From: Gordonia sp. ABSL11-1
GTDB taxonomy: Bacteria > Actinomycetota > Actinomycetes > Mycobacteriales > Mycobacteriaceae
Length of the DNA: 64,000 nucleotides
Direction: 5' to 3'
NCBI RefSeq assembly: GCF_030315685.1
Contig: NZ_JASXSI010000005.1
Span: 1-64,000 of the forward strand
The first letter of the stretch is position 1. Each line of letters begins with the position of its first letter. Under the pieces are notes generated by a model, which had not been told where the DNA came from, searched no databases, and saw only the letters and a program-made list of their open reading frames with translations. The translations under genes were made by a program, and so were the position numbers. Of this stretch, positions 45,220-53,688 are shown in pieces.

Positions 45220-46041
45220 ATGAGCGCACTGATCCTGATCGCTCTCGTGGTCGTGATCGTCGTCGGCGTCATCGTGGTGTCGCAGCAGAGGTCGGGGGCC
45301 AATGCCGCCCGATCGCTCGACGACGCCAAGGCCGACGCACGCCAGGCGATCGAACGTCTCGGTGGCCAGGTGTTCATGCTGGTCGGCGACGGCCCGGCAT
45401 CCAAGCAGGCCCTGGCCGACGCGGGTGAGCGTTACACCGCGGCTGGGTCCCAGATCGAGCAGGCCACGTCTCCTGCCCAGGCCCGACTGGCCAAGCAGAC
45501 CGCCATCGAGGGTCTCTACTACATCCGCGCCGCGCGGTCGGCGATGAACCTCGATCCCGGTCCCGCCATCCCGGAACTCGACGGGCAGAAGAGTGCCGGT
45601 GCTGTCACCGAGGACCGGACCGTCGACTTCGAGGGGCGCCAGATCGAGGCGTCGCCCGGGCCGTCGGAGCGGACCCCCAACTACTATCCGGGCGGCCGTG
45701 TGGCCGGGCGCCCCGTCCCCGCCGGCTGGTACTCCGAGCCGTGGTGGAAGCCGGCGCTCGTGGCCGGCGCGTGGGGTATCGGCTCGATGTTCCTGTTCTC
45801 GGCGATGTTCTCGGGCATGGCGGGAGTCAACTACGACGCGAATGCCTTCGAGAGCGGTGCCGGTGACGGATCGGATGCCGGGGCTCTCGATGGCGGCGAC
45901 GGAGGCGATGCCGGCGGCGACATGGGCGGCGATGCCGGTGGTGACGGCGGTGGCGACGGTGGAGGCTTCTTCGACGGCGGCGGTGGCGACGGCGGCGGAT
46001 TCTTCGACGGCGGCGGCGACTTCGGCGGATTCGACTTCTGA
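45220..46041 (+). CDS. DUF1542-like membrane protein with Gly-rich tail
   Basis: Membrane protein of 273 residues: an N-terminal hydrophobic helix (ALILIALVVVIVVGVIVV), a helical region (residues 28-115), a Pro/Tyr-rich link (NYYPGGRVAGRPVPAGWYSEPWWKP), a second hydrophobic segment (residues 178-203), and a Gly/Asp-rich tail ending FDGGGDFGGFDF. From memory such proteins are called DUF1542-containing in Gordonia; function unknown. GGAGGAG precedes the ATG. It is followed by a long convergent hairpin. Confidence 0.82.
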   Translation: MSALILIALVVVIVVGVIVVSQQRSGANAARSLDDAKADARQAIERLGGQVFMLVGDGPASKQALADAGERYTAAGSQIEQATSPAQARLAKQTAIEGLYYIRAARSAMNLDPGPAIPELDGQKSAGAVTEDRTVDFEGRQIEASPGPSERTPNYYPGGRVAGRPVPAGWYSEPWWKPALVAGAWGIGSMFLFSAMFSGMAGVNYDANAFESGAGDGSDAGALDGGDGGDAGGDMGGDAGGDGGGDGGGFFDGGGGDGGGFFDGGGDFGGFDF

Positions 46042-46049
46042 CCTGACGT

Positions 46050-46106
46050 CATCTTGGGGCACTAGGGCACTAGTCCGCGCACCGCGCGGACTAGTGCCCC
46101 AAGATG
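46050..46106. terminator. Bidirectional terminator hairpin with internal duplication
   Basis: The arms 46050-46080 and 46084-46106 pair through 23 bp (right arm complement CATCTTGGGGCACTAG then TCCGCGC) around a 3-nt loop. The left arm carries an 8-bp direct duplication, GGCACTAG, which would bulge out. It separates the convergent DUF1542-like and purU genes. Confidence 0.8.
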
Positions 46107-46115
46107 TTCTGCGCC

Positions 46116-47039
46116 TCAACTGAAGACGACGGTCTTGCGGCCGTGCACGAGGACCCGGTCCTCGAGGTGCCAGCGCAACCCGCGCGACAACACGAGCGTC
46201 TCGATGTCGCGGCCCTGGCGGACCATGTCGGCGACCGCATCGCTGTGATCGACCCGGATCACGTCCTGCTCGATGATCGGTCCGGCGTCGAGGTCGGCGG
46301 TCACATAGTGGCAGGTCGCCCCGATCAGCTTCACCCCTCGTGCGAATGCCTGGTGGTAGGGCCGTGCGCCGATGAAACTCGGCAAGAAGCTGTGGTGGAT
46401 GTTGATGGCGCGTCCCGCCCAGGTCTCGCAGAGCTGCGGCGGCAGGATCTGCATGAATCGCGCGAGTACCACCGCATCGGGTGAATAGCCGTCGACGAGG
46501 CGTGCGAGCTCCTCGAACGCCGCCCCCTTCTCACCCGCCGGAAACGGGACGTGATGAAACGGCACGTCGAACCGGGTGACCAGATCCTCGAGATCGTGAT
46601 GGTTGCCGATGACGGCCGACACCGTGGCCGGCAGTTCGCCGCGGTGCGCCCGACCCAGCAGGTCGACCAGGCAGTGTGTCTCCTTGCTGACCAGCAGCAC
46701 CACCGACTTCGGGGAGCCGGTGTCGGTGAGCCGCCACTCTGTGCCGTCGCCGAGTTCGGCCGCGACCTCGGCGGCGAATCGTGCGCGCATCTCGTCGACG
46801 TCCATCGCGACCGACCCCGCGCGGACGGTCTGGCGCGTGAAGAACCACCCGGTCTCGGGATCGGAATGATAGCCGGCCTCGGTGATCCAACCGCCGATCT
46901 CGGCGAGGAAACCGGAGATCCGGGCGACGATGCCCGTGCGGTCGGGGCACCCGAGCGTCAGGACGTAGCGGCGGTCGGCGTCGGATCGGGCAGCGTCGGT
47001 CACGGTCGTCTCGGCGCGGGTCGTCTCTGGTACGGGCAC
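46116..47039 (-). CDS. purU: Formyltetrahydrofolate deformylase
   Basis: Hydrolase of about 307 residues producing formate and tetrahydrofolate from 10-formyl-THF; the formate feeds purine synthesis by PurT-like enzymes and balances the one-carbon pool. An ACT domain comes first ([26 protein letters not shown]), followed by the formyltransferase-like domain with [21 protein letters not shown] and [21 protein letters not shown]. The active-site Asp lies in the [12 protein letters not shown] block. The GTG at 47039 is preferred; a GTG at 47003 is the alternative. It is divergent from deoC by 27 bp. Confidence 0.94.
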   Translation of the reverse strand: MPVPETTRAETTVTDAARSDADRRYVLTLGCPDRTGIVARISGFLAEIGGWITEAGYHSDPETGWFFTRQTVRAGSVAMDVDEMRARFAAEVAAELGDGTEWRLTDTGSPKSVVLLVSKETHCLVDLLGRAHRGELPATVSAVIGNHHDLEDLVTRFDVPFHHVPFPAGEKGAAFEELARLVDGYSPDAVVLARFMQILPPQLCETWAGRAINIHHSFLPSFIGARPYHQAFARGVKLIGATCHYVTADLDAGPIIEQDVIRVDHSDAVADMVRQGRDIETLVLSRGLRWHLEDRVLVHGRKTVVFS

Positions 47040-47066
47040 GACAGCCAGTGTGCCAAGCTCGTCTGT

Positions 47067-47744
47067 GTGATCACCACCGACCTGACCCGCCGCGACGTCG
47101 CGGCCATCGTCGACCACACGCTGCTCAAGCCGGAGGCCACCCGATCGGCCGCCGAGGCCACCGCCGCCGAGGCGGCCGACCTCGGTGTGTACGCGGTCTG
47201 CCTGTCGCCGTCGATGCTGCCGATCGACACGGGGGCGCAGAAGACGTGCGTGGTGGCCGGGTTCCCGTCGGGAAAGCATCATTCGCTGGTCAAGGCCGCT
47301 GAGGCCCGGCTGGCCGTCGACACCGGCGCCGACGAGGTCGACATGGTGATCGACGTCGGCGCGGCGGTCGACGGCCGGTTCGACGAGGTCTTCGCCGACG
47401 TGCTGACGGTCCGGGAGGCCGTCGGCGACGACGCCGTGCTCAAGGTCATCATCGAGTCCGCGGCGCTACTGGAGCTGGCCGGATCCGACACGGTCACCGA
47501 GGTCTCCAAGCGGGCGGCGCAGGCCGGCGCCGCATTCGTGAAGACCTCCACCGGATTCCACCCGTCGGGCGGCGCGAGCGTGGAGGCAGTCCGCCTCATG
47601 CGCGCGGCCGTCGGCGACCGCGTCGGGGTCAAGGCCAGTGGCGGGATCCGGACCGCGGAGTTCGCCGCCGAACTCATCGCGGCCGGTGCGACCCGCCTCG
47701 GACTGTCGGGCTCGCGTGCCGTGCTCGACGGCTTCCGGGACTGA
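47067..47744 (+). CDS. deoC: Deoxyribose-phosphate aldolase
   Basis: Class I aldolase of 225 residues, splitting 2-deoxyribose 5-phosphate into glyceraldehyde 3-phosphate and acetaldehyde in deoxynucleoside breakdown. [44 protein letters not shown] (with the conserved Lys), [14 protein letters not shown] (Schiff-base Lys) and [10 protein letters not shown] cover all family blocks. The GTG at 47067 is used. It lies divergent from purU and is the counterpart of Rv0478 (from memory), though displaced relative to that genome. Confidence 0.95.
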   Translation: MITTDLTRRDVAAIVDHTLLKPEATRSAAEATAAEAADLGVYAVCLSPSMLPIDTGAQKTCVVAGFPSGKHHSLVKAAEARLAVDTGADEVDMVIDVGAAVDGRFDEVFADVLTVREAVGDDAVLKVIIESAALLELAGSDTVTEVSKRAAQAGAAFVKTSTGFHPSGGASVEAVRLMRAAVGDRVGVKASGGIRTAEFAAELIAAGATRLGLSGSRAVLDGFRD

Positions 47745-47760
47745 CCCTCTCGACCAGGCC

Positions 47761-48750
47761 TCAGGCGTCGACCCGCGTCCGCCTGGCCTCGACCGCTGCG
47801 CGGGTGTCCTCGGCGATGAGGTCCGCGTTGATGGCGGCGCCCGCGCTCACCCCGGCACCCATCGACACGGCGACCGTCGCCGCCAGGTCCGCCACGTTGC
47901 CGGCCGCCCACACACCGGGGACGTCGGTGATCCCCATCGGGCCGGTGGCGACGTACTGTCCGCCCATCGGGTGATCGGCGAGCGTGCCGCCGAGTCGGGT
48001 GAACAGTTCGGACCGGACGACGAATCGGGGTGCGACGACGACCGCATCCAGTTCGACCTCGGAGCCGTCGGACAGCACGGCCGCTCGCAGTGCGCCGTCG
48101 ACGCTGTCGAGGTGATCTACAGGGCCGTCGACGACACGGACATCGAGCGCCGAGAGCTGTTTCGCCTCGTCGGCCCCGAGTTCGACGTCGTGTGCCAGGA
48201 ATGTCACGTCGTCGCTGAGCTGGCGGAACATCAGGGTCTGGTGGACCGACATCGGACCGGTCGCCAGGATGCCGATCCGTCGCCCGCGGACCTCCCACCC
48301 GTGGCAGTACGGGCAGTGCAAGACGGTCGAACCCCACAGGTCTGCGACCCCTGGGACATCGGGCAGTTCGTCGACGAGGCCGGCGGCGAGCAGGATACGA
48401 CGCGCGTCGATGACCGTGCCGTCGGCGAGCGTCACCGTGAAGCGGCCGTCGTCGGACAGCGCAGCGTCGATGACCTCGCCCGTGCGGATCTCCACCCCGT
48501 ACGCCCGGGCCTCCGCGCGACCGCGTTCGAGGAGTTCCAGCGGTCCGATGCCTTCGTGGCCGAGGACATTGTGAGCTCCGTGGGCGCCGGGAGCGAAGCG
48601 AGCGGGCCCGTCCGCGCCGGCCGGTGCGTTGCGGGGGGAGCCTGCGTCGATGACAACGACCGATCGGCGGGAGCGCGCGAGGGTTGTCGAGGCGCTCAGG
48701 CCTGCGGGTCCGCCGCCGATGACGGCGACGTCGAAACTGGTGGTGCTCAT
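47761..48750 (-). CDS. Thioredoxin reductase-like FAD oxidoreductase
   Basis: NAD(P)/FAD-dependent oxidoreductase of 329 residues. The FAD site is VAVIGGGPAGLSASTTLARS, the redox motif is HCPYCHGWE (CxxC), and the C-terminal GVWAAGNVADLAATVAVSMGAGVSAGAAIN completes the class. CPYCHG-type enzymes form a subgroup distinct from true TrxB, and the partner protein is often unknown. GAGGAAAG precedes the ATG. It lies 29 bp after the His-rich methyltransferase on the same strand and faces the XRE-cupin regulator, an arrangement suggesting control by it. Confidence 0.9.
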   Translation of the reverse strand: MSTTSFDVAVIGGGPAGLSASTTLARSRRSVVVIDAGSPRNAPAGADGPARFAPGAHGAHNVLGHEGIGPLELLERGRAEARAYGVEIRTGEVIDAALSDDGRFTVTLADGTVIDARRILLAAGLVDELPDVPGVADLWGSTVLHCPYCHGWEVRGRRIGILATGPMSVHQTLMFRQLSDDVTFLAHDVELGADEAKQLSALDVRVVDGPVDHLDSVDGALRAAVLSDGSEVELDAVVVAPRFVVRSELFTRLGGTLADHPMGGQYVATGPMGITDVPGVWAAGNVADLAATVAVSMGAGVSAGAAINADLIAEDTRAAVEARRTRVDA

Positions 48751-48779
48751 GGGCTTTCCTCTCGGATGAAGGGATCAGG

Positions 48780-49637
48780 TCAGGCCGGCCGACGGGCCAG
48801 CCAAGCGACGCGGCGCGCCTGCACGACGAGGTCGTCGCGGGCGGCCAGGGAGGTCGGACCGTCGCCGAGCAGACGATCGAGGACTGCGCGATCGTCGTCG
48901 GGGATCTCGTCGGCCAGGCCGTCGCGGGCCCGGCCGATCCAGAACGCTGCGTAGTCGCGGGACGTGCCCGGTGGGTTGTCGATGTGGGTCACGATGTCGG
49001 CGGTGTCGACGAGGTCGAACCCGGCGGCAGCGATGGTCGACGACCAGTCGGGATGTGCGTTCCAGTGGCGAGCGTTGGCGGTGGCGCGCAGTCGGCGCTC
49101 CACCTCGCCCTCGGCGGTGCCGGCGGGCAGGAACGTGGGCAGTTCGTCGATCTCGACGACCGCCAGCACGCCACCCGGACGCATCGCTGCGAAGGTCGAC
49201 GACAGCAGGGCGCCGGGGTCGGCGAAGTGATGCATGGTCGACGAGGCCCACGCGACGTCGACGTCGCACACCTCGGCCGGCAGGGCGCTGTCGAGGTCGG
49301 CGGTGACGGTGCGCACCCGGTCGGCGATGCCGTCGCGGGACGCCGCTGCCGCCACCCGTTCGAGCAGGTCGGTCGAGTTGTCCAGGGCGACGACCTCGGC
49401 GGTCGGGAACCGACGGGCCAACGCGAGGGTGCCGGTGCCGGTGCCCGAACCCAGGTCGATGATGCGCGCGGGACGCGGGGAGAGCCCCTCGATCCGATCG
49501 GCCACGTCGTCGAGGTAGTGGCCGGTCACCGCGGCGTCGAGGTCGAGCAGCGTTGCCATCGACCCGGCGTCGGGCTGGTCGTGACCGGGAGTGCCGTGCG
49601 GGTGGCCGTGTGTGTGGGCGTGGTGCGTGTGTGCCAT
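48780..49637 (-). CDS. His-rich SAM-dependent methyltransferase
   Basis: Class I methyltransferase of 285 residues. The N-terminus (residues 2-20) alternates His, Thr, Gly and Pro (AHTHHAHTHGHPHG) and may bind metal ions. RIIDLGSGTGTGTLALARRF is motif I, followed by VVALDNSTDLLERVAA and VDVAWASSTMHHFADPGALL. It leads a two-gene unit with the thioredoxin-reductase-like protein and is divergent from the XRE-cupin regulator. A metal-binding leader on a methyltransferase beside a CPYC oxidoreductase could point to metal or metalloid chemistry, but this is inference. Confidence 0.88.
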   Translation of the reverse strand: MAHTHHAHTHGHPHGTPGHDQPDAGSMATLLDLDAAVTGHYLDDVADRIEGLSPRPARIIDLGSGTGTGTLALARRFPTAEVVALDNSTDLLERVAAAASRDGIADRVRTVTADLDSALPAEVCDVDVAWASSTMHHFADPGALLSSTFAAMRPGGVLAVVEIDELPTFLPAGTAEGEVERRLRATANARHWNAHPDWSSTIAAAGFDLVDTADIVTHIDNPPGTSRDYAAFWIGRARDGLADEIPDDDRAVLDRLLGDGPTSLAARDDLVVQARRVAWLARRPA

Positions 49638-49670
49638 GAGTGTCAGGCTAGCGGCGGAATGCGCCAAGGG

Positions 49671-49688
49671 CATACGCTCTTGCGTATG
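49671..49688. promoter_or_regulatory. Palindromic operator across the start of the XRE-cupin gene
   Basis: CATACGC-N4-GCGTATG is a perfect 7+4+7 inverted repeat. It contains the TACGCT -10 box (49673-49678) and ends with the ATG start codon (49686-49688) of the XRE-cupin regulator. It lies 34 bp from the start of the divergent methyltransferase gene. Confidence 0.75.
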
Positions 49689-50249
49689 GAGCAAGAAATC
49701 GATGCAGTCGTCCGCCAGCGGATTCGGGGCCTACGCGTGGCCAAAGGATGGACGCTGGACTCGATGGCGGCCCGATGCTTCCTCAGCCCGTCGACTCTCA
49801 GCCGCATCGAGACCGGTCATCGCCGGGTCGCGCTCGACCAGCTGGTCCCGATCGCCCGTGCGCTGGGAACGTCGCTCGATCAGCTCGTCGAACCCGTCGG
49901 CGACGACGACGTCGTGATCCGGCCCGAGCCGCATTCGTCGTCGGGGATGACGGTGTGGAAGCTGTCCCGCGACAACACGCCCGGCGGGGTGACCGTGGCG
50001 AAGATGCGGGTCACCCCGGAGCATCACGTCGACCCGGATCATCTCGGCGTCCACCCGGGACGCGAATGGTTCACGGTGATCTCCGGGACCATCCGCCTCT
50101 ACCTCGGCGACCGGGTCATCCTGGTGCCGCCCGGGCAGGCGGCGGAGTTCTCGACGATGATCCCGCACGGGATGACCGCCGTCGACGGGCCCGCCGAGAT
50201 CGTGTCGATCTTCGACCACGAGGGCGAGCGGGTGCACATCCCCGGATGA
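49686..50249 (+). CDS. XRE-cupin transcriptional regulator
   Basis: Regulator of 187 residues. The helix-turn-helix is IRGLRVAKGWTLDSMAARCFLSPSTLSRIETGHRRVALDQLVPIARALG, and a cupin barrel follows (EHHVDPDHLGVHPGREWFTVISGTIRLYLGDRVILVPPGQAAEFSTMIPHGM), with His residues typical of the metal or ligand site. The start lies inside its own palindromic operator, and the -10 box is 7 nt upstream, so the transcript is probably leaderless and autoregulated. The divergent methyltransferase and oxidoreductase are its likely targets. Confidence 0.92.
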   Translation: MEQEIDAVVRQRIRGLRVAKGWTLDSMAARCFLSPSTLSRIETGHRRVALDQLVPIARALGTSLDQLVEPVGDDDVVIRPEPHSSSGMTVWKLSRDNTPGGVTVAKMRVTPEHHVDPDHLGVHPGREWFTVISGTIRLYLGDRVILVPPGQAAEFSTMIPHGMTAVDGPAEIVSIFDHEGERVHIPG

Positions 50250-50348
50250 CCGCCAGACAAGTCGGGTCGTGTGTCCGACTGACTACTCAGACACATCACA
50301 GCTGGCAGAGCCGGTTCGAGGCGCTCAGATCGGTACGCTGGAGACGTT

Positions 50349-51617
50349 ATGAGTGCGAATCCCCCTCTCACCCGCCGGTCCGTGCTGACCGCCGCCGGGC
50401 TCGGCGCCGTCGGCCTCGCCGCCGCGGCATGTTCGCGTGGCGGCACGACGACCGAGGACGGCACACCGAAGTCGCCGACCGTCGACATCGTCTACACGCC
50501 AGCCCTGGATTCCGACGACGCGCCGAACCCCACCGCCACCGTGTCGGTGCGAGCAGAGAACGGCCAGCTCAACCCGGACGTGAAGCTGCTCAATGCGAGT
50601 GGCAAGGCAGTCGCGGGCACGATGTCGGACGACCAGAAGACGTTCACGATCACCGAACCGCTGGGCTACGGCTCCCAGTACACATGGCAGGGCAGCGCGG
50701 TCGGCTTCGACCGCGTCTCCACGCCCATCAGCGGGTCGTTCACGACGTTGTCGCCGAAGTCGCAGATCAACGTCGTGGTCAACATCGGAGACGGACAGGA
50801 GGTCGGCATCGCCGCGCCGATCATCCTGAAGTTCAACGACACCGTCCAGGACAAGGAAGCCGTCGAGAAGGCGCTCGAGGTCACCACCGACCCGCCGACC
50901 GAGGGCGCGTGGGCGTGGCTGGGTGAGGACAACGGCTCCCGCGCGCACTGGCGCACGAAGGAGTACTACAAGCCCGGCACCAAGGTCCACATGGACGCCA
51001 AACTCTACGGCGTGGATCACGGCGACGGTGCCTACGGCGCCGCCGACGTCACGAGCGACTTCACCATCGGGCGTTCGCAGATCGTCAAGGCCGAGGCGTC
51101 GTCGCACCAGATCGTCGTCGTCCGTGACGGCGACGTGCTGATGACCCTGCCGTGCAGCTACGGCGGGGGAGACCTCGACCGCAACGTCACGCGATCGGGC
51201 ATCCACGTGGTGACCGAGAAGTACGAGGACTTCTTCATGAGCAACCCCGCCGCGGGGTACTTCAACATCCGCGAGCGGTTCGCCGTCCGCATCTCGAACA
51301 ACGGTGAGTTCATCCATGCGAACCCGGAAACCGTTGGCGTGCAGGGATCGTCGAACGTCACCAACGGATGTGTCAACCTGTCGCTGGAGAACGCGCAGCG
51401 CTACTTCGAGTCCGCGATCTATGGTGACCCGGTCGAGGTGACCGGCACGCGGATCGCGTTGTCGGAGGCCGACGGCGATATCTTCGACTGGATCTTCGAC
51501 TGGTCGTCCTGGACCGGGATGTCGGCGATCAAGGGCGACCCGGACCAGGTGAGCGCTCCCGCCACGCCGTCCGGCGCCCCGACCTCGAACGCCCCGGCCC
51601 CGGCACCGGCGGGCTGA
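50349..51617 (+). CDS. L,D-transpeptidase lipoprotein (LprQ/LdtMt5-like)
   Basis: Envelope L,D-transpeptidase of 422 residues making 3-3 cross-links in peptidoglycan. The N-terminus has twin arginines (TRRSVLTAAGLGAVGL) and a Cys after an Ala run (AAAACSRGG), suggesting Tat export and lipid attachment. Two Ig-like domains occupy residues 40-245, then the YkuD domain carries FIHANPETVG near residue 320 and the catalytic SSNVTNGCVNL near 338-341. The C-terminal tail is Pro/Ala-rich. Position corresponds to lprQ (Rv0483) of M. tuberculosis (from memory). Confidence 0.94.
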   Translation: MSANPPLTRRSVLTAAGLGAVGLAAAACSRGGTTTEDGTPKSPTVDIVYTPALDSDDAPNPTATVSVRAENGQLNPDVKLLNASGKAVAGTMSDDQKTFTITEPLGYGSQYTWQGSAVGFDRVSTPISGSFTTLSPKSQINVVVNIGDGQEVGIAAPIILKFNDTVQDKEAVEKALEVTTDPPTEGAWAWLGEDNGSRAHWRTKEYYKPGTKVHMDAKLYGVDHGDGAYGAADVTSDFTIGRSQIVKAEASSHQIVVVRDGDVLMTLPCSYGGGDLDRNVTRSGIHVVTEKYEDFFMSNPAAGYFNIRERFAVRISNNGEFIHANPETVGVQGSSNVTNGCVNLSLENAQRYFESAIYGDPVEVTGTRIALSEADGDIFDWIFDWSSWTGMSAIKGDPDQVSAPATPSGAPTSNAPAPAPAG

Positions 51618-51685
51618 GGGGGAAAGTCGTTGGTGCCGAGCGTGATTCGGTGCCGAGTCGCTGCCCGTGGCGTGCGCTCGGATCC

Positions 51686-52456
51686 TCAGCCGGTCGTGAC
51701 GTTGCGGCGCGCGGAGGCCTGATCGCGCGGCTTGATGATGATCTGATCCAGATCGACGTGGGGCGGTCGTGACGCGACGAAACCGATCACCTCGGCCACG
51801 TCGTCGGCGGTCAGCGGGGTAAGGCCCTGGTAGACGGCGTCGGCGCGCTCCTGATCGCCCTCGAATCGCACCAGCGAGAAATCGGTCTCGACCATGCCGG
51901 GTGCGATCTCGGTCAGCCGCACCGGTTTTCCGAGAAGTTCGTAGCGCAGCGTCCGGTGCATGACGCCCTGCGCATGCTTGGCCGAGGTGTAGCCGGCACC
52001 GTTGTCATAGGCCTCGAGCGCGGCGATGGAGGTTATCGTCACGATGAGTCCATCTCCCGACGCGACCAGTGCCGGCAGCAACGCCTTGGTCATCCGGAGG
52101 GTGCCGAGCACGTTGGTCTCCCACATCCATCGCCAGTCGTCGAGGTCGGCGGTCGCCACGGGATCCAGGCCCTTCGCGCCGCCGGCGTTGTTGACGAGGA
52201 CGTGCACCGTGTCGAGACCCTCCACGAACGCATTCACCGAGGTCTCGTCGGTGACATCGAGCGGGCGACCGGTGCCGCCGATCTCGGCGGCGAGCTCCTC
52301 GATGCGGTCGGTCCGGCGCGCTCCCAGCACCACGTGATAGCCCTGCGCGGCGAGCTGGCGGGCAGTCGCGGCGCCGATGCCGGAGCTTGCCCCGGTCACC
52401 ACAGCGACCTTCTTCTCGGACGTCGACGAACCTGGCTGTGCCGTGCTGCTGCTCAT
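51686..52456 (-). CDS. SDR-family oxidoreductase (Rv0484c-like)
   Basis: Short-chain dehydrogenase of 256 residues. The cofactor motif VVTGASSGIGAATARQLAAQG, LVNNAGGAKG and the active site ITSIAALEAYDNGAGYTSAKHA are complete. The pattern matches the YdfG-like NADP-dependent group acting on hydroxy acids or amino acids. It is divergent from the ROK regulator by 43 bp, as Rv0484c is from Rv0485 (from memory). Confidence 0.92.
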   Translation of the reverse strand: MSSSTAQPGSSTSEKKVAVVTGASSGIGAATARQLAAQGYHVVLGARRTDRIEELAAEIGGTGRPLDVTDETSVNAFVEGLDTVHVLVNNAGGAKGLDPVATADLDDWRWMWETNVLGTLRMTKALLPALVASGDGLIVTITSIAALEAYDNGAGYTSAKHAQGVMHRTLRYELLGKPVRLTEIAPGMVETDFSLVRFEGDQERADAVYQGLTPLTADDVAEVIGFVASRPPHVDLDQIIIKPRDQASARRNVTTG

Positions 52457-52499
52457 GTGTTCAGCTTAACGACGGGTCGCGCGTTGCTACATTCGTCCC

Positions 52500-53621
52500 A
52501 TGTCGTTGACCGGAGTCGTGCCCGCGGCGCTCCAAGTGGGTTCGATCCCCGCGGCGGCGGTGCTACAGGCAATCCGCGTGAGTGGTCCGGTGACGCGCGA
52601 TCATCTCGCCGCGGCGACCACATTGTCGCCGGCGACGATCAACCGCCAGGTCACCACGCTGTCGCGGCTGGGGCTGGTCGTCGAACGTCCCGATCTCGTC
52701 GACCCCGGCGGCATCGGCAGACCGAAGAACCCGCTGACCCTCGATCGGGACCGGCTCTGCGTCGCCGGGATGCACATCGGTGCCCGCCGGACGTTGCTGG
52801 CCATCGCCGACCTCGGCGGGCGCACTCTCTACAGCCACGCGGTGCTCACCCCGCACGACGCCGCCGGTGTCGCTGATCTGTGTTCCCAATTGCGGGATCT
52901 GGCAGCACGTTTCAGTGGCCGGAGGCTGTTGTGGGCCGGTGTCGCCTCCGGTGGTGTGGTCGACGCGACGACCGGCGTCATCGATCACCCGGTGCTGGGA
53001 TGGAGGCGGGTGGCGGTCGGCGCGCAGCTCGCCGATCAGCTCGGTGTACCGGTGTCGGTGTGTGAACACGTGCAGGCGATGGCCGCCGCCGAGCTGATGC
53101 TCACCCATCCGCGGGAGTTCGAGGGCACCGGGCTGTTCTTCTACGCCCGCGAAACCGTCGGCATGGCACTGTCGATCGACGGCAAGGTGCACATGCCGTT
53201 GCGTGGTGCCGGATCGATCGCGCACCTTCCCGTCGACGCACCGCACCTCGCTCCGGGCGGACGTACCTGCCTGCAGGAGGTGGTCGGCAGTGCGGCGGCG
53301 CGTCGCGCGGCGGAACGGTTCGGCGTGGCGGAGAACTCGTCACTCATCGTCGACGAGCGGGCCGAGGTGCTCGGGACCGCCGTGGCGATGCTGCGCGACG
53401 TCATCAACCCCGACGCCATCGTGGTCGCCGGCGACGCCTTCGCGGCCCATCCGCACGGGCTCGCCCCCGTGCAGGCGGCCTTCGACTCCGCGACGACGAT
53501 CCGGCGTCCGCTCGAGATCGCGCCGTCGCGCTTCGGGATTCGGATCCAGGAGAGCGCCGCCGTCGTCGTCGCGCTCAGCGTCATCTACACCGACCCGGTC
53601 GCGGCCACCGTTCTCGATTGA
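52500..53621 (+). CDS. ROK-family transcriptional regulator
   Basis: Regulator of 373 residues: an N-terminal winged helix (VLQAIRVSGPVTRDHLAAATTLSPATINRQVTTLSRLGLV) and a ROK kinase-like domain (GMHIGARRTLLAIADLGGRTL, ASGGVVDATTGVIDHPVLGW). The Cys zinc cluster of active ROK kinases is mostly absent, as in regulator-type members. A TACATT box at 52488-52493 is 6 nt before the ATG. It matches Rv0485 by order (from memory). Its most likely nearby target is the divergent SDR gene. Confidence 0.92.
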   Translation: MSLTGVVPAALQVGSIPAAAVLQAIRVSGPVTRDHLAAATTLSPATINRQVTTLSRLGLVVERPDLVDPGGIGRPKNPLTLDRDRLCVAGMHIGARRTLLAIADLGGRTLYSHAVLTPHDAAGVADLCSQLRDLAARFSGRRLLWAGVASGGVVDATTGVIDHPVLGWRRVAVGAQLADQLGVPVSVCEHVQAMAAAELMLTHPREFEGTGLFFYARETVGMALSIDGKVHMPLRGAGSIAHLPVDAPHLAPGGRTCLQEVVGSAAARRAAERFGVAENSSLIVDERAEVLGTAVAMLRDVINPDAIVVAGDAFAAHPHGLAPVQAAFDSATTIRRPLEIAPSRFGIRIQESAAVVVALSVIYTDPVAATVLD

Positions 53622-53688
53622 CGGCGACGCGGCCGGTCGCGGTCACTCCCGCCGCGACCGCGCTGCCGACATGACCTACCGTAGGGGC

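Noticed and set aside
46050-46106. Inverted repeats as ends of an insertion sequence
   Set aside because: The arms are 3 bp apart and no transposase is present. A terminator between convergent genes explains the structure.
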